Source: Streptomyces californicus (GTDB taxonomy: Bacteria > Actinomycetota > Actinomycetes > Streptomycetales > Streptomycetaceae). Taken from it: a stretch of DNA of 27,286 bases. How positions within the stretch are numbered: position 1 is the first letter of the stretch; each line of letters opens with the position of its first letter. Under the pieces are notes generated by a model. That model saw only the letters and a program-made list of their open reading frames with translations. It was not told the DNA's origin and made no database searches. The DNA is taken from NCBI RefSeq assembly GCF_000717645.1, contig NZ_JNZZ01000044.1, positions 1 through 27,286 of the forward strand. Reading direction: 5' to 3'. The translations under genes and the position numbers were made by a program. Shown in pieces: positions 15,460 through 23,868 of the stretch.

Positions 15460-15702
15460 GTGATGGCAGCTGGAGAAGCCAACGGGGTTCCGCGCACCTC
15501 CCAGAGAGGCGTGCAGCAATAAGTACTGTACGGGAAGCGGCACTTGGTTTCCCGATATCGGCCACATTCCCCCCGCGCTCGTCTTCACGGCAGACTGCGG
15601 AGTGATGAAGCGGTGCGAGCCGACCGTTCCGCCGAGGTCTTCGGACAGGCACCCGTGCCGAACGCGCGACAAGCCCGTGGGGAACGTGTGACAAGGAGAA
15701 CC

Positions 15703-18426
15703 GTGTTTCTGGACTCCCGCCTCTGGGGCAAATCCACCGGGCTGGGCGAGGACCCCTCCGGTTCGAACCGTACGCATCCTCTGATCTGCCACCTGCTGGA
15801 CACGGCGGCCGTCGCCGAGGTCGTCTGGGACGAACTGCTGACCGCGCACCAGCGGAGCATGGTGACGAAGGCGCTGCGGGTATCGGAAGACCAGGCGCGG
15901 GCGCTGGTGGCGTTCTGGGCGGGGTTGCACGACATCGGAAAGATCAGCGTTCCGTTCCAACTGCACCGGAACGGGCCGAAAACGGCGGACAAGAGGCTGC
16001 TGACCGAGGAGCTGAGGAGTGAGCCGGGGTACGCATTCGGCGCCGGTGCCGAGCAGGACCAGCAGTCGCACGAAGCGGCGGCGCACTGGTGGCTGGTCGG
16101 GTACTTCGAGGAGATGGGCTACCCGTCGTCGAAACGCCGTCCGCAGACCCGGCTCAGCCACGCGGTGGCGCAGCTGCTCGGCGGACACGGCGGCCGCTTC
16201 CACCCGGTGGTCCACGGCAAGGACTCGCGGTGCCCTGTGGCGCGTCACCCCGGTCTGGGCGCGGGGGACTGGGAGCGGCAGCGCCGGGCCCACGCTGATG
16301 AGGTGCGCAGAGTGGTCGGCGGGACGGTGGTTCCGCAAGGCCGGATGACACCGGGAGCCGCCGTCGTCCTGACCGGGCTGGTGATCTTGTCGGACTGGCT
16401 GGCCAGTACGGAAGGGGAGATCCGGGCCCGGCTCCGGGAGGCGACGTGGGCAGGCGCCCCTGACGACCTGGACGCCTACTGGCAGGTGGCGCGCGCCGCC
16501 GCTCCCCGCCTGTTGCGGCAGACGGACCTGCTCGGGACCGGCTTCGCGCGGCTGCCGGAGCCCGCTCCGCACCCGGGTCAGACCGGTCTCCTGGAGAGCA
16601 TGGCCGGCCACGTGCCCGACATGGTGGCCGAGCACGGCCCGGGGCTGGTGGTCGTGACGGCTCCGCCGTCGGAGGACCGTACGGAAGCGGCCCTTCGCGC
16701 GGCAGCCGTCCTCGGGCATGCGGCAGAGGCGCGCGGCCTCTTCTACGCGCTGCCGACCGGTTCAGCGGCTGACAGCCACATGGCGCAGGTGCACGCCTTC
16801 GCCCGGCAGGCGCTGACCGGCCCCTGGAAGTCGCTGCTGCTCCACAGCTCCTCCCGGCTGAAGCCGGCGGAATCCACTGAGGAGTGGGCGCGCGCCCACG
16901 CGAGCGACGGAATCAGCCCGGAACCCGGCGAGGAATGGGCCCCGACTGCGAACAGCTGGCTCAACTCCCATCACCGCGCACTCCTGGCCGCGCTGGGCAC
17001 GGGGACGGTGGACGAACTCCTGCAGGCCGTCATGCCGGTGAAGCACAACGCCATGCGGCTCTTCGCTCTCTCCGGCAAAGTCGTCGTGGTGGACGAAGCC
17101 CATGCCCGCGGCGCCTGGGGACAGCGGCTGATGCTGCGGTTCCTGGAGTGGGCAGCGGCGTTGCGCATCCCGGTCGTCCTGGCCGCGACGGCTGCGGACA
17201 CCTCGGTGGACGCGATGCTCGCGGCCTATCACCGGGGCGCGGGAGGCGGCCGGGAGCCGGTCATGCAGCCGCGCCCCTCGCCGGGGTGGTCGTTCGTGGA
17301 CGCCCGGGCCGGCGGCGTGCACCTTCCCCGGAAGCCGGCCGAGCCGGCTCGCACCGGCGTGCTCGGCATCACCGTGGCCGAGGGCGCCCCGGAAGCCGAG
17401 ATCCGGGCGGCTCTCGTGCCGATCGTCGCGGCCGGCAACGGGAGGGCGGCCGTCTACCGGCCGACGCCCGCGGAAGCCGTCCGCACCTTCCACCAGCTCA
17501 CACAGGACTTTCCCGGCCTCTCCGTCACTCTGATCCATGAACAGATGCACAACAAGGACAGATGGCAGCGTCTGGCCGCCTGCGGGAAGACCTACGCCCC
17601 GGCGGGCAGGGTCTCCGGCGCCTCCGTGCTCGTGACGACTCCGATGCTGGAACACGTTCGGGGGCTGCACTTCGATCTCGTCCTGTCCGGGCCGGCGCCG
17701 CTCGCGGCCTTGCTGGCCCGTGCCGGGCAGGGCGAGGGTGATCGGCCGAGCCTGGTGGTGCTCCGGGGCGACTGCGTGTCGGAGCTGGACGACGCCGCGC
17801 TGGTCCGGCGGACCGACATGCTTCTGGGAACCGGCAGGACGGTCACCCTTCCGGAGGAACTGCCCCGTCTGCTGGACGAGGTGTATGCCGCGGAGTTCGC
17901 CGACGGGCTGGAGGGGCCCGCGGCGCGTGAGCTCCGACAGCTCGACAACCAGCGCGTGGTCCGTGAACGCAGAGCCGACGGCACCGCCCGATGGCTGGCC
18001 GTACCCGGACCGTGCGAACTCGACGGTGACCTCGGTCTGTTGAGCCGTGACCACACCGGCATGGAGCCCGGGCTGGTCACCTCCGTGCTCGGTGAGGACA
18101 TGGTGCAGGTGGTCTGTCTGTATCCGTACGGAAAGCCGGGGAACACGGTGCACCTCCTGGAGGACGGCGTCCGGGAACGGAGATTCGCGTGCGCCCCCAG
18201 GGAGAAGCCGAAGCCCGGCCTGCTGGTCCCCTACCTCATTCCGGTACCGAAGCGACTCGTCGAGGGCGTGGAGGGCGATGCCAACAGCACCTGGCGCGGC
18301 ACAGCCGCCCTGAAGAACATCCTTCGGTTGAATCTGAAACAGGAAGGCGGCAGATGGGTGCACACCAGTCCGACGCATCGATTCTGCATGGGTGAACACG
18401 GCCTTACCGTGCAGCAGTTGACGTAA
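15703..18426 (+). CDS. cas3: Type I-E Cas3 with degenerate helicase motifs
   Basis: The 907-aa protein has the full Cas3 architecture. The HD nuclease domain keeps His30, His76-Asp77, Lys80, His123, His162 and Asp231, but the second His of the usual GGHHG is Gly163. The SF2 helicase part aligns throughout: motif I reads PSEDRTE with Arg326 where GEGKT has Lys, motif II is an intact DEAH (464-467), and motif III SAT is AAT. The motif V EQSLD-type signature is absent (TTPMLEHVRG), and motif VI, normally QRxGRxxRH, is ARAGQGEGD (672-680). There is no frameshift or stop, and length is normal. The GTG at 15703 after AAGGAG gives the family-typical start FLDSRLWGKS; GTG 15688 is an alternative. ATP-driven DNA unwinding is probably lost. 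It is followed after 65 bp by cas8e. Confidence 0.9.
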   Translation: MFLDSRLWGKSTGLGEDPSGSNRTHPLICHLLDTAAVAEVVWDELLTAHQRSMVTKALRVSEDQARALVAFWAGLHDIGKISVPFQLHRNGPKTADKRLLTEELRSEPGYAFGAGAEQDQQSHEAAAHWWLVGYFEEMGYPSSKRRPQTRLSHAVAQLLGGHGGRFHPVVHGKDSRCPVARHPGLGAGDWERQRRAHADEVRRVVGGTVVPQGRMTPGAAVVLTGLVILSDWLASTEGEIRARLREATWAGAPDDLDAYWQVARAAAPRLLRQTDLLGTGFARLPEPAPHPGQTGLLESMAGHVPDMVAEHGPGLVVVTAPPSEDRTEAALRAAAVLGHAAEARGLFYALPTGSAADSHMAQVHAFARQALTGPWKSLLLHSSSRLKPAESTEEWARAHASDGISPEPGEEWAPTANSWLNSHHRALLAALGTGTVDELLQAVMPVKHNAMRLFALSGKVVVVDEAHARGAWGQRLMLRFLEWAAALRIPVVLAATAADTSVDAMLAAYHRGAGGGREPVMQPRPSPGWSFVDARAGGVHLPRKPAEPARTGVLGITVAEGAPEAEIRAALVPIVAAGNGRAAVYRPTPAEAVRTFHQLTQDFPGLSVTLIHEQMHNKDRWQRLAACGKTYAPAGRVSGASVLVTTPMLEHVRGLHFDLVLSGPAPLAALLARAGQGEGDRPSLVVLRGDCVSELDDAALVRRTDMLLGTGRTVTLPEELPRLLDEVYAAEFADGLEGPAARELRQLDNQRVVRERRADGTARWLAVPGPCELDGDLGLLSRDHTGMEPGLVTSVLGEDMVQVVCLYPYGKPGNTVHLLEDGVRERRFACAPREKPKPGLLVPYLIPVPKRLVEGVEGDANSTWRGTAALKNILRLNLKQEGGRWVHTSPTHRFCMGEHGLTVQQLT

Positions 18427-18454
18427 ACGCCCACGGTTCTCCTCAAGCCCCGTT

Positions 18455-18460
18455 TACCAT
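18455..18460 (+). promoter_or_regulatory. Possible internal promoter before cas8e
   Basis: The only sizeable gap in the cas operon (18427-18491) contains TACCAT, a fair -10 match, inside the spacer of an inverted repeat TTCTCC/GGAGAA (18437-18442 and 18464-18469). No good -35 is seen. It could allow Cascade expression apart from cas3. Confidence 0.25.
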
Positions 18461-18491
18461 CCTGGAGAAGTCCGACCACGGGGGGAGGGGC

Positions 18492-20084
18492 GTGGCTACG
18501 CCTGTGTCCAATCTGATCGAGCAGCCATGGATTCCCGTCGCATGGGTGGAGGGTAAGTCCGGGCCGTCGCAGGTAGGCCTCAGAAATCTGTTCCTGCATG
18601 CCCGGGACATTCGTACGCTGCTGATTCCGGAGGCCCCGGCCCACTCGGCGCTGCTGCGTGTGCTGTACGCGCTCACCGCCCGGATCACCGCTTTGGACGA
18701 GGCCGGCCCCGGGAGCTGGGGGGACCGGCGGGAGGAAATCCTCGAACAGGGTTTTCCTGAGCGGAGCATCGAACTTCCCGGCGGCCGCACGGCCGGTATC
18801 GCCGGCTACTTCGACCGGTGGACCCACCGGTTCGATCTGTTCGACCGCGAACGTCCCTGGCTCCAGGACCCCCGACTTCCCGACCAGTGCGACAAGAGCC
18901 GGACCGCCGGGGTCAACAAGCTCGTCATGAGCCGGTCGGCGGGCAACAACCACTCCTGGTTCGGGCACTGGAGCCAGGACCGGTTCCTGCTCCCCCACCT
19001 GTCGCAGTCCGCGCTGTCCCTGCTGACCTGGCACTACTGGGGAGCTCCCGGCGCCCTCTCGCGACGCGCGGTCGGCCGGGTGAGCCACCACTACGCGAAG
19101 GCGTCGCCGCTGCGGGCCGCGTTGTCGTACCACCCGGAGTGCGACAACCTCTTCCTGACCCTGTTGGCGGGCCTGACTCCACCGGACGGCGACGTCAGCC
19201 GGCTGTCGGATCTGTGTCCGTGGGAGCGCGACGAACTCCCCGACCCGCTGGAACCGATGCCCGAACCGCAGGGGCCCTGCTCGCGGCTCACCGCCTGTTC
19301 ACAGCACGCGCTGTACCTGGTCCCCGCCGAGGACGGTGAACACACCGCTGACGCCTACATCACCTGGGCCTATGACGCCAAGAGGATCAGGCCGGAAGAC
19401 GATTACCTGATCTGGGACATCGGCAAGAACGGAACGACCTTCCCCCGGCCGGCACGTTCCTCCCGCTCTCTCTGGCGGGACATCGACGCTCTTCTGCTGA
19501 AGCAGTTGGACGACGAGAGCCCCATTCAGCCGAAGGTCATGGACCACGCCTTCGACGTCAGCGAGTACCTGCGGGTACGGGCACTCGGTTTCGAACAGGA
19601 CTCCAGCGAGTCGGCCAACTACCAGTACGTCGACTCCTCCACCCCGGCCCTGCTCTCCCGCGTGGAGGAAGACGTGGTGAGCAGTGATCTGCCCGTTCGG
19701 CTGCTGCGGGAACTCGGTGAGCTCTTCGGAAGCCGGTTGGAGCAGGCCACGGGGGAGGCCTGGCTGAAGTTCACGGATGACAAGAAGAACAAACCCGGGG
19801 CCTGGCTGGACGCGTCAGCGGCGCGGTACTGGCCGGCAGCGGAGGGCGAGTTCTGGTCCAGGTTCCGGAAGCTGTCCCGCGCCGAGGGTGTGGTGGATTC
19901 CGGCTTCGATTTCGATGCGGCATGCCGGGCCTTCGGGCGGCACGCGCTCGATGCCTACGAGGAGGTGACCGACTCCGTCACGCGCACACCACGGGGGGCG
20001 AAGGCCGTCACCAGCGCGAAGGCGATCATCCTGGGCGCCCTGAAGGACCCGTACAAGGCGATGAAGCGACGGAAGAAGAAATGA
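18492..20084 (+). CDS. cas8e: Cascade large subunit Cas8e (Cse1/CasA)
   Basis: The 530-aa protein starts with SNLIEQPWIPV, the characteristic Cse1 N-terminus. Other family features are YFDRWTHRFDLFDRERPWLQ in the first third and the SAGNNHSWFGH segment that corresponds to the conserved GNN loop region. The C-terminus is helical and ends in a basic KRRKKK. In type I-E this subunit recognises the PAM and recruits Cas3. Length is normal. The GTG at 18492 has GGAGG only 3 bp away; GTG 18504 is an alternative that removes four residues. The stop overlaps the cse2 ATG (ATGA). Confidence 0.92.
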   Translation: MATPVSNLIEQPWIPVAWVEGKSGPSQVGLRNLFLHARDIRTLLIPEAPAHSALLRVLYALTARITALDEAGPGSWGDRREEILEQGFPERSIELPGGRTAGIAGYFDRWTHRFDLFDRERPWLQDPRLPDQCDKSRTAGVNKLVMSRSAGNNHSWFGHWSQDRFLLPHLSQSALSLLTWHYWGAPGALSRRAVGRVSHHYAKASPLRAALSYHPECDNLFLTLLAGLTPPDGDVSRLSDLCPWERDELPDPLEPMPEPQGPCSRLTACSQHALYLVPAEDGEHTADAYITWAYDAKRIRPEDDYLIWDIGKNGTTFPRPARSSRSLWRDIDALLLKQLDDESPIQPKVMDHAFDVSEYLRVRALGFEQDSSESANYQYVDSSTPALLSRVEEDVVSSDLPVRLLRELGELFGSRLEQATGEAWLKFTDDKKNKPGAWLDASAARYWPAAEGEFWSRFRKLSRAEGVVDSGFDFDAACRAFGRHALDAYEEVTDSVTRTPRGAKAVTSAKAIILGALKDPYKAMKRRKKK

Positions 20085-20842
20085 GCGGCCGAGAAGATCG
20101 TGACCGCCGCCCACCGATCCGAGGACAGGCCGTGACCTCTCAAGCACCTGAAGCGGGCAAGCGCCGGGGAAGGCGCGCCTCGTACGCCGATTTCGTCCGG
20201 GACATCGAGCGCTTGTGCCGCAGGGACCCCGGAAGCCGTGCGGCCCTGCGTGCGGGGTTGCGCCGTGATCTGGACCACCCGCGCGCCCGCCCCATGCACC
20301 GGCTGCTGACAACGCGGTTGCCGGAGCAGTGCGATGACAGAACAGCGCAGGCCCACTACACGGTGGCCTCACTGATCGCCGCCCAGCCCCGGCACGCCTT
20401 CGCGCTCGACCGGGAGGACGACGAGGACACCGCGGCCGAACAGGACGAGCGGGCCCCGCAGCAGAGCGGGGGATCGGCCGAGGGAACCGCCCCACCGGAA
20501 GTCGCCGCTCCGGAAGACGGCTCCTCGGACGTGGGACGGCCGGATTCCACCCCGTACGGCACCTCGTTCGGCGCCGCCCTGGGGCAAGCCGTCACCGCGA
20601 AGGGCGCCTCCATGCGGTTGAGCGCCGCGGAGAGCCGCGTCAATCTCCTGACGCGGCAGAGTGTCCGCGGCATCCACCTGCACCTGCCCGCCGCGGTGAA
20701 CCAGGTCCGCGCCACCGGAACCCCCATCGACTGGGGGCAGTTGCTGGCAGACCTCGTGGACTGGCCCCACCGGTCAGGACGTATCAGCCGCCGCTGGCTG
20801 CAGGACTTCTACCGGATCACCGCCCGTGTCGACCAGGGCTGA
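20081..20842 (+). CDS. cse2: Cascade small subunit Cse2/CasB with acidic insert
   Basis: The 253-aa protein has Cse2-like features: YADFVRDIERLCRRDPGSRAAL-type N-terminal helices (broken here to key parts YADFV and DPGSRAALR), HYTVASLIAAQPRH, then RLSAAESRVNLLTRQS and the C-terminal DWPHRSGRISRRWLQDFY. An acidic, Ser/Pro-rich insert of about 50 residues (109-160) separates the two helical halves, making it longer than usual Cse2 proteins. The two Cse2 copies of Cascade stabilise the crRNA-DNA hybrid. The ATG at 20081 overlaps the cas8e stop; GTG 20131 is another possible start. It ends 25 bp before cas7e. Confidence 0.88.
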   Translation: MSGREDRDRRPPIRGQAVTSQAPEAGKRRGRRASYADFVRDIERLCRRDPGSRAALRAGLRRDLDHPRARPMHRLLTTRLPEQCDDRTAQAHYTVASLIAAQPRHAFALDREDDEDTAAEQDERAPQQSGGSAEGTAPPEVAAPEDGSSDVGRPDSTPYGTSFGAALGQAVTAKGASMRLSAAESRVNLLTRQSVRGIHLHLPAAVNQVRATGTPIDWGQLLADLVDWPHRSGRISRRWLQDFYRITARVDQG

Positions 20843-20867
20843 CCCCTTCACCCGCAGGAGACTTCAG

Positions 20868-22049
20868 ATGGACCGCACGCCCCGCTTCATCGACATCCAT
20901 GTCGTCCAGCCGATTCCGTACGCGAACCTGAACCGGGACGACACCAACTCGGTGAAGACCATGCTCTACGGCGACGCGCTGCGCACCCGCATCTCCAGCC
21001 AGTCCTGGAAACGGGCCATCCGCGAGCACTTCCAGGACGCGCTCGGTGACAGCGCGCTGCGCACGCGCCGCATCGGAGAGCGGGTCGCCGAAGTCCTCCG
21101 GGGCCGCGGGTGGGACAAGGAGCTCGCCGACCGTGCCGGCGCACACGTCGCGGCGGGAAGCAGCATCAAGTGGGAGGTGGCCAAAGGGAAGGACAAGCAG
21201 CCGATCACGAACAAGGTCCTGACCAACGCCCTCGTCTACCTCCCCGAGGACGCGGTCGAGGAGCTGGCGGACATCGCCGAAGCCCACAAGGACGCGATCA
21301 CGGTCGACTTCACCGGCAAGGAGAAGGCGAAGGACAAGCCCGAGAGCGCTCTGAAGGGAAAGATCGACAGGATCCTCATCAAGAGGAACGGTGTCATCAA
21401 CCTCTTCGGCCGCATGCTGGCCGAGATCGACCAGGCCGATGTCGACGGCGCCGTCCAGGTCGCGCACGCCTTCACCACGCACACCACCGAGGTCGAACTC
21501 GACTACTTCGCCGCCGTCGACGACGTCACCGCGGCGCGGAACGACGAAACGGGCAGCGGCCACATGGGCACCGCCGAGTTCAGCACCGGCACCCTGTACC
21601 GGTTCGCCACGGTCGACCTCAAGGAACTGACCAAGAACCTCAGCGACGACAGCGAGATCGCCGTCGACGCCGCGCGCGAACTCGCCGGGCAGTTCCTGCT
21701 CTCCTTCATCGAGTCACTGCCGCAGGCCAAGAAGAACTCGACCGCTCCGCACTCGCTCCCGCACCTGGTCCATGTGGCGGTCCGGTCCGACCGCCCGCTG
21801 TCGTTCGCCGCGGCCTTCGAGGAGCCCGTACGGTCGGCTCAGCACGGCGGCTACGTCGCGCGCTCGGTGGAAGGCATCGACGCCTACTCCCATGCCGCCA
21901 ACACGCTCCTCGGCTCAGGCCGCGTCCTGCACGCCGCGCACGCCTCCCTCCACTTCGACAAACTGGAACATCTCGGAGAGCGCCGCCCGTCCTTCGAAGC
22001 GCTCGTCGCCGCCGCCGTCGCCGTGGCGCTCGCCGAGGCCCCTCAGTGA
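20868..22049 (+). CDS. cas7e: Cascade backbone subunit Cas7e (Cse4/CasC)
   Basis: The 393-aa protein matches the Cas7e backbone family: FIDIHVVQPIPYANLNRDD at the N-terminus, the RISSQSWKRAIRE helix, MGTAEFSTGTLYRFATVD in the palm region, and KKNSTAPHSLPHLVHVAVR near the C-terminal third. Six copies wrap the crRNA in Cascade. There is no visible damage. The start at 20868 has a strong GCAGGAG 7 bp upstream and puts the conserved motif close to the N-terminus. Its stop overlaps the cas5e GTG. Confidence 0.95.
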   Translation: MDRTPRFIDIHVVQPIPYANLNRDDTNSVKTMLYGDALRTRISSQSWKRAIREHFQDALGDSALRTRRIGERVAEVLRGRGWDKELADRAGAHVAAGSSIKWEVAKGKDKQPITNKVLTNALVYLPEDAVEELADIAEAHKDAITVDFTGKEKAKDKPESALKGKIDRILIKRNGVINLFGRMLAEIDQADVDGAVQVAHAFTTHTTEVELDYFAAVDDVTAARNDETGSGHMGTAEFSTGTLYRFATVDLKELTKNLSDDSEIAVDAARELAGQFLLSFIESLPQAKKNSTAPHSLPHLVHVAVRSDRPLSFAAAFEEPVRSAQHGGYVARSVEGIDAYSHAANTLLGSGRVLHAAHASLHFDKLEHLGERRPSFEALVAAAVAVALAEAPQ

Positions 22050-22870
22050 CCGGGAAGCACGCGCGCGGGCTGCTGCTGCGTCTGGCAGGGCCGCTCCAGT
22101 CCTGGGGGACCCACAGCAAGTACCTGTGGCGTGACACGGCCCGATTCCCCACGCGATCCGGCGTCGTGGGCATGCTGGCCTCGGGACTCGGCCGGGAGCG
22201 GGGTGCGGCGCTGGACGACCTCACGGCGCTGTCCATGACCGTACGCGTCGACCGTCCCGGCGTCGTCCTTTCCGACTACCACACCGTGGGCGGCGGGCTG
22301 CCCGCCGATGAGAAGGTGATCACCGCAAGCGGGAAACGCAGGTCCGAGGAGACGGGCACGCTGGCCTCCAAGCGTCATTACCTGGCCGACGCGTCCTTCA
22401 CTCTCGCGCTCACCTCCGACGACGCCGATCTGCTCCATGTGTGCGCCGCCGCCCTGCGCGACCCGTACTGGCCGCTCTTCCTCGGCCGCCGGTCGTGCCC
22501 GCCGGAGGGCCCGGTCCTGCTGGGGGCCGTGGAAGACCCGCTGCACCACCTGGTACGACTGCCGCTGGCGGCGAAGCGGCCGCACGGCGGCCCGCGGCCG
22601 ATCGACTTCTACAGTGACCGACCGCTCGGAGTGCTCCCCGTGGACTCCGACGCGCCCCACCAGGGCGACGGCGATCACCGGAGTGGTGAAGTCACCGACG
22701 AACCGCTGTCCTTCGCACCGCTGGAGCGCCAGTACCGGACCCGGCCGCTCTACCGACGTGCCGTGCGGTTGCCGGAGGCGGCGTACGGAGGCTTCGGTAC
22801 CGGCTACCTGGAGAAGCTCCGCGCCTACATCGACACCTGCTGCGTCGCGCCGGAGAGGAGCGCCCCATGA
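22046..22870 (+). CDS. cas5e: Cascade subunit Cas5e (CasD)
   Basis: The 274-aa protein has the Cas5e signature at its N-terminus, GLLLRLAGPLQSWGTHSKY, followed by RFPTRSGVVGMLASGLG, which binds the crRNA 5' handle region. It also has SDYHTVGGG and SKRHYLADASFTLAL, both typical. It caps the 5' end of the crRNA and contacts Cas8e. A Gly/Asp/His-rich loop near residues 195-215 is variable in the family. The GTG start overlaps the cas7e stop (GTGA) and its own stop overlaps cas6e (ATGA), so expression is translationally coupled. Confidence 0.93.
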   Translation: MTGKHARGLLLRLAGPLQSWGTHSKYLWRDTARFPTRSGVVGMLASGLGRERGAALDDLTALSMTVRVDRPGVVLSDYHTVGGGLPADEKVITASGKRRSEETGTLASKRHYLADASFTLALTSDDADLLHVCAAALRDPYWPLFLGRRSCPPEGPVLLGAVEDPLHHLVRLPLAAKRPHGGPRPIDFYSDRPLGVLPVDSDAPHQGDGDHRSGEVTDEPLSFAPLERQYRTRPLYRRAVRLPEAAYGGFGTGYLEKLRAYIDTCCVAPERSAP

Positions 22871-23532
22871 CCCTGTGGCTGACCCGCATCGTGCCCTCGC
22901 CCAGCTCTCGTGATGCCCGAAGGGACCTCGGCGGCGCCGACGAGGGCATCCGCCTGCACCGGCGCGTGCTGCAGATGTTCCCCGACGGGGTCGAAGGCCC
23001 GGCCCGGGCCGCGTTCGGAGTCCTGTTCCGCGCCGAGGAGACTCCACGGGGGCCGCAGATCCTGCTGCAGAGCCGCACCGAGCCCGACCCCTCCCGCCTG
23101 CCGGCCGCCTACGGAAGCGTCGAAACCCGCTCCCTCGACGCCCTGTTGTCGCACCTGTGCAAGGGAATGGTCGTCAACTACCGCTGTGTGGCGAACCCTG
23201 TGCGCAAGCCGGGGGAGGCCTCCCGGAAGGCGTACGGTCTACCGCCCGTCGTGGCGTTGAGCGGCAACGCCGCAGTGGAGTGGTGGGAACGCCAGGCCCG
23301 CGCCGGCGGGTTGGAGCCGCTGCACGTCGACGCCGACCCGCTCACCGCCGTGCGAGGCAACCAGGGCCCGCAGGGGCCCGCCGCGAAGCGGGTGATCCAG
23401 CAAGCCCGGGTGCGGTTCGACGGGGCGGCCAGAGTCCTCGATGCCGAACTGCTGCGGGAGAGGCTCGCTTCGGGCATCGGGCGGGGCAAAGCGTACGGAT
23501 GCGGCCTCCTCACTCTCGCTCCCGCCAGGTGA
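22867..23532 (+). CDS. cas6e: CRISPR pre-crRNA endonuclease Cas6e (Cse3/CasE)
   Basis: The 221-aa protein has the Cas6e N-terminus LWLTRIVPSP and His31 in RLHRRVLQMFP, the position of the catalytic His; the nearby Tyr of some homologues is Ile here. The C-terminal Gly-rich loop GIGRGKAYGCGLLTLAP is intact. It should cleave I-E repeat hairpins and stay bound to the crRNA 3' end. A functional Cas6e implies that repeat RNA exists somewhere in the genome, because no array lies in this window. It is the last cas gene; cas1 and cas2 do not follow. Confidence 0.93.
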   Translation: MTLWLTRIVPSPSSRDARRDLGGADEGIRLHRRVLQMFPDGVEGPARAAFGVLFRAEETPRGPQILLQSRTEPDPSRLPAAYGSVETRSLDALLSHLCKGMVVNYRCVANPVRKPGEASRKAYGLPPVVALSGNAAVEWWERQARAGGLEPLHVDADPLTAVRGNQGPQGPAAKRVIQQARVRFDGAARVLDAELLRERLASGIGRGKAYGCGLLTLAPAR

Positions 23533-23805
23533 GTTCGTCGGGGCCGAGCCGTCGCCTCTGATCCGCCTGCGGGAGCGGCACACGTACGACTGGGCTGCCA
23601 CCCGCACTCCGTCACCGTGGCCGATCCCGCGCACGCGTCCGGGCTCCGTGCGGCGGCGGTGTCCTTCACTGCGTTCAGCCGCACCGTGAACGGCCCGCCG
23701 TCGTGTCCACGCGGCGGGTGCGGCGGGCCGAGGAGGGTGGTCGTCCGGGGCGCTTGTGGGTCCGTGGGCCCACGCCGCCGCGGTCCGCGCTCAGTACGCT
23801 CGGAT
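23533..23805. other. Gap after the cas operon with a box and promoter
   Basis: No cas1, cas2 or CRISPR repeats occur here. The right part carries a GGGTCC-GT-GGGCCC box (23758-23771) whose core is the palindrome CGTGGGCCCACG, and a TACGCT -10-like hexamer at 23795-23800. A GTG at 23806 would begin the mRNA if transcription starts six bases after the -10, suggesting a leaderless transcript. Confidence 0.45.
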
Positions 23806-23868
23806 GTGCCGGGGGCCGCCGATCGTGCCGCCGCCGCGATGCCGAGCGATGGGGTGGGGTGGGCGTCG

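Larger units (their letters stand above)
15099..15702. other. Gene-free leader region upstream of cas3
   Basis: This 604-bp region contains a terminator-like cruciform (15138-15183), a perfect 9-bp hairpin next to a consensus Shine-Dalgarno (15229-15260), a small GGCTC-AAAA-GAGCC hairpin (15264-15277) and a nested 48-bp dyad (15412-15459). No CRISPR repeats, tRNA or convincing protein gene were found. Base composition is lower in GC than the flanks, consistent with acquired DNA. Confidence 0.55.

Noticed and set aside
15235..15522. A 95-codon frame starting at the GTG inside the consensus Shine-Dalgarno upstream of cas3
   Set aside because: The start lies within the ribosome binding site itself, codon use is not host-like, and the peptide is Ser/Arg-rich without a domain.
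22625..22650. A stretch in cas5e with GCTCCCCGTGG that recalls a type I-E repeat
   Set aside because: It occurs once, lies in conserved coding sequence and lacks the second stem arm.
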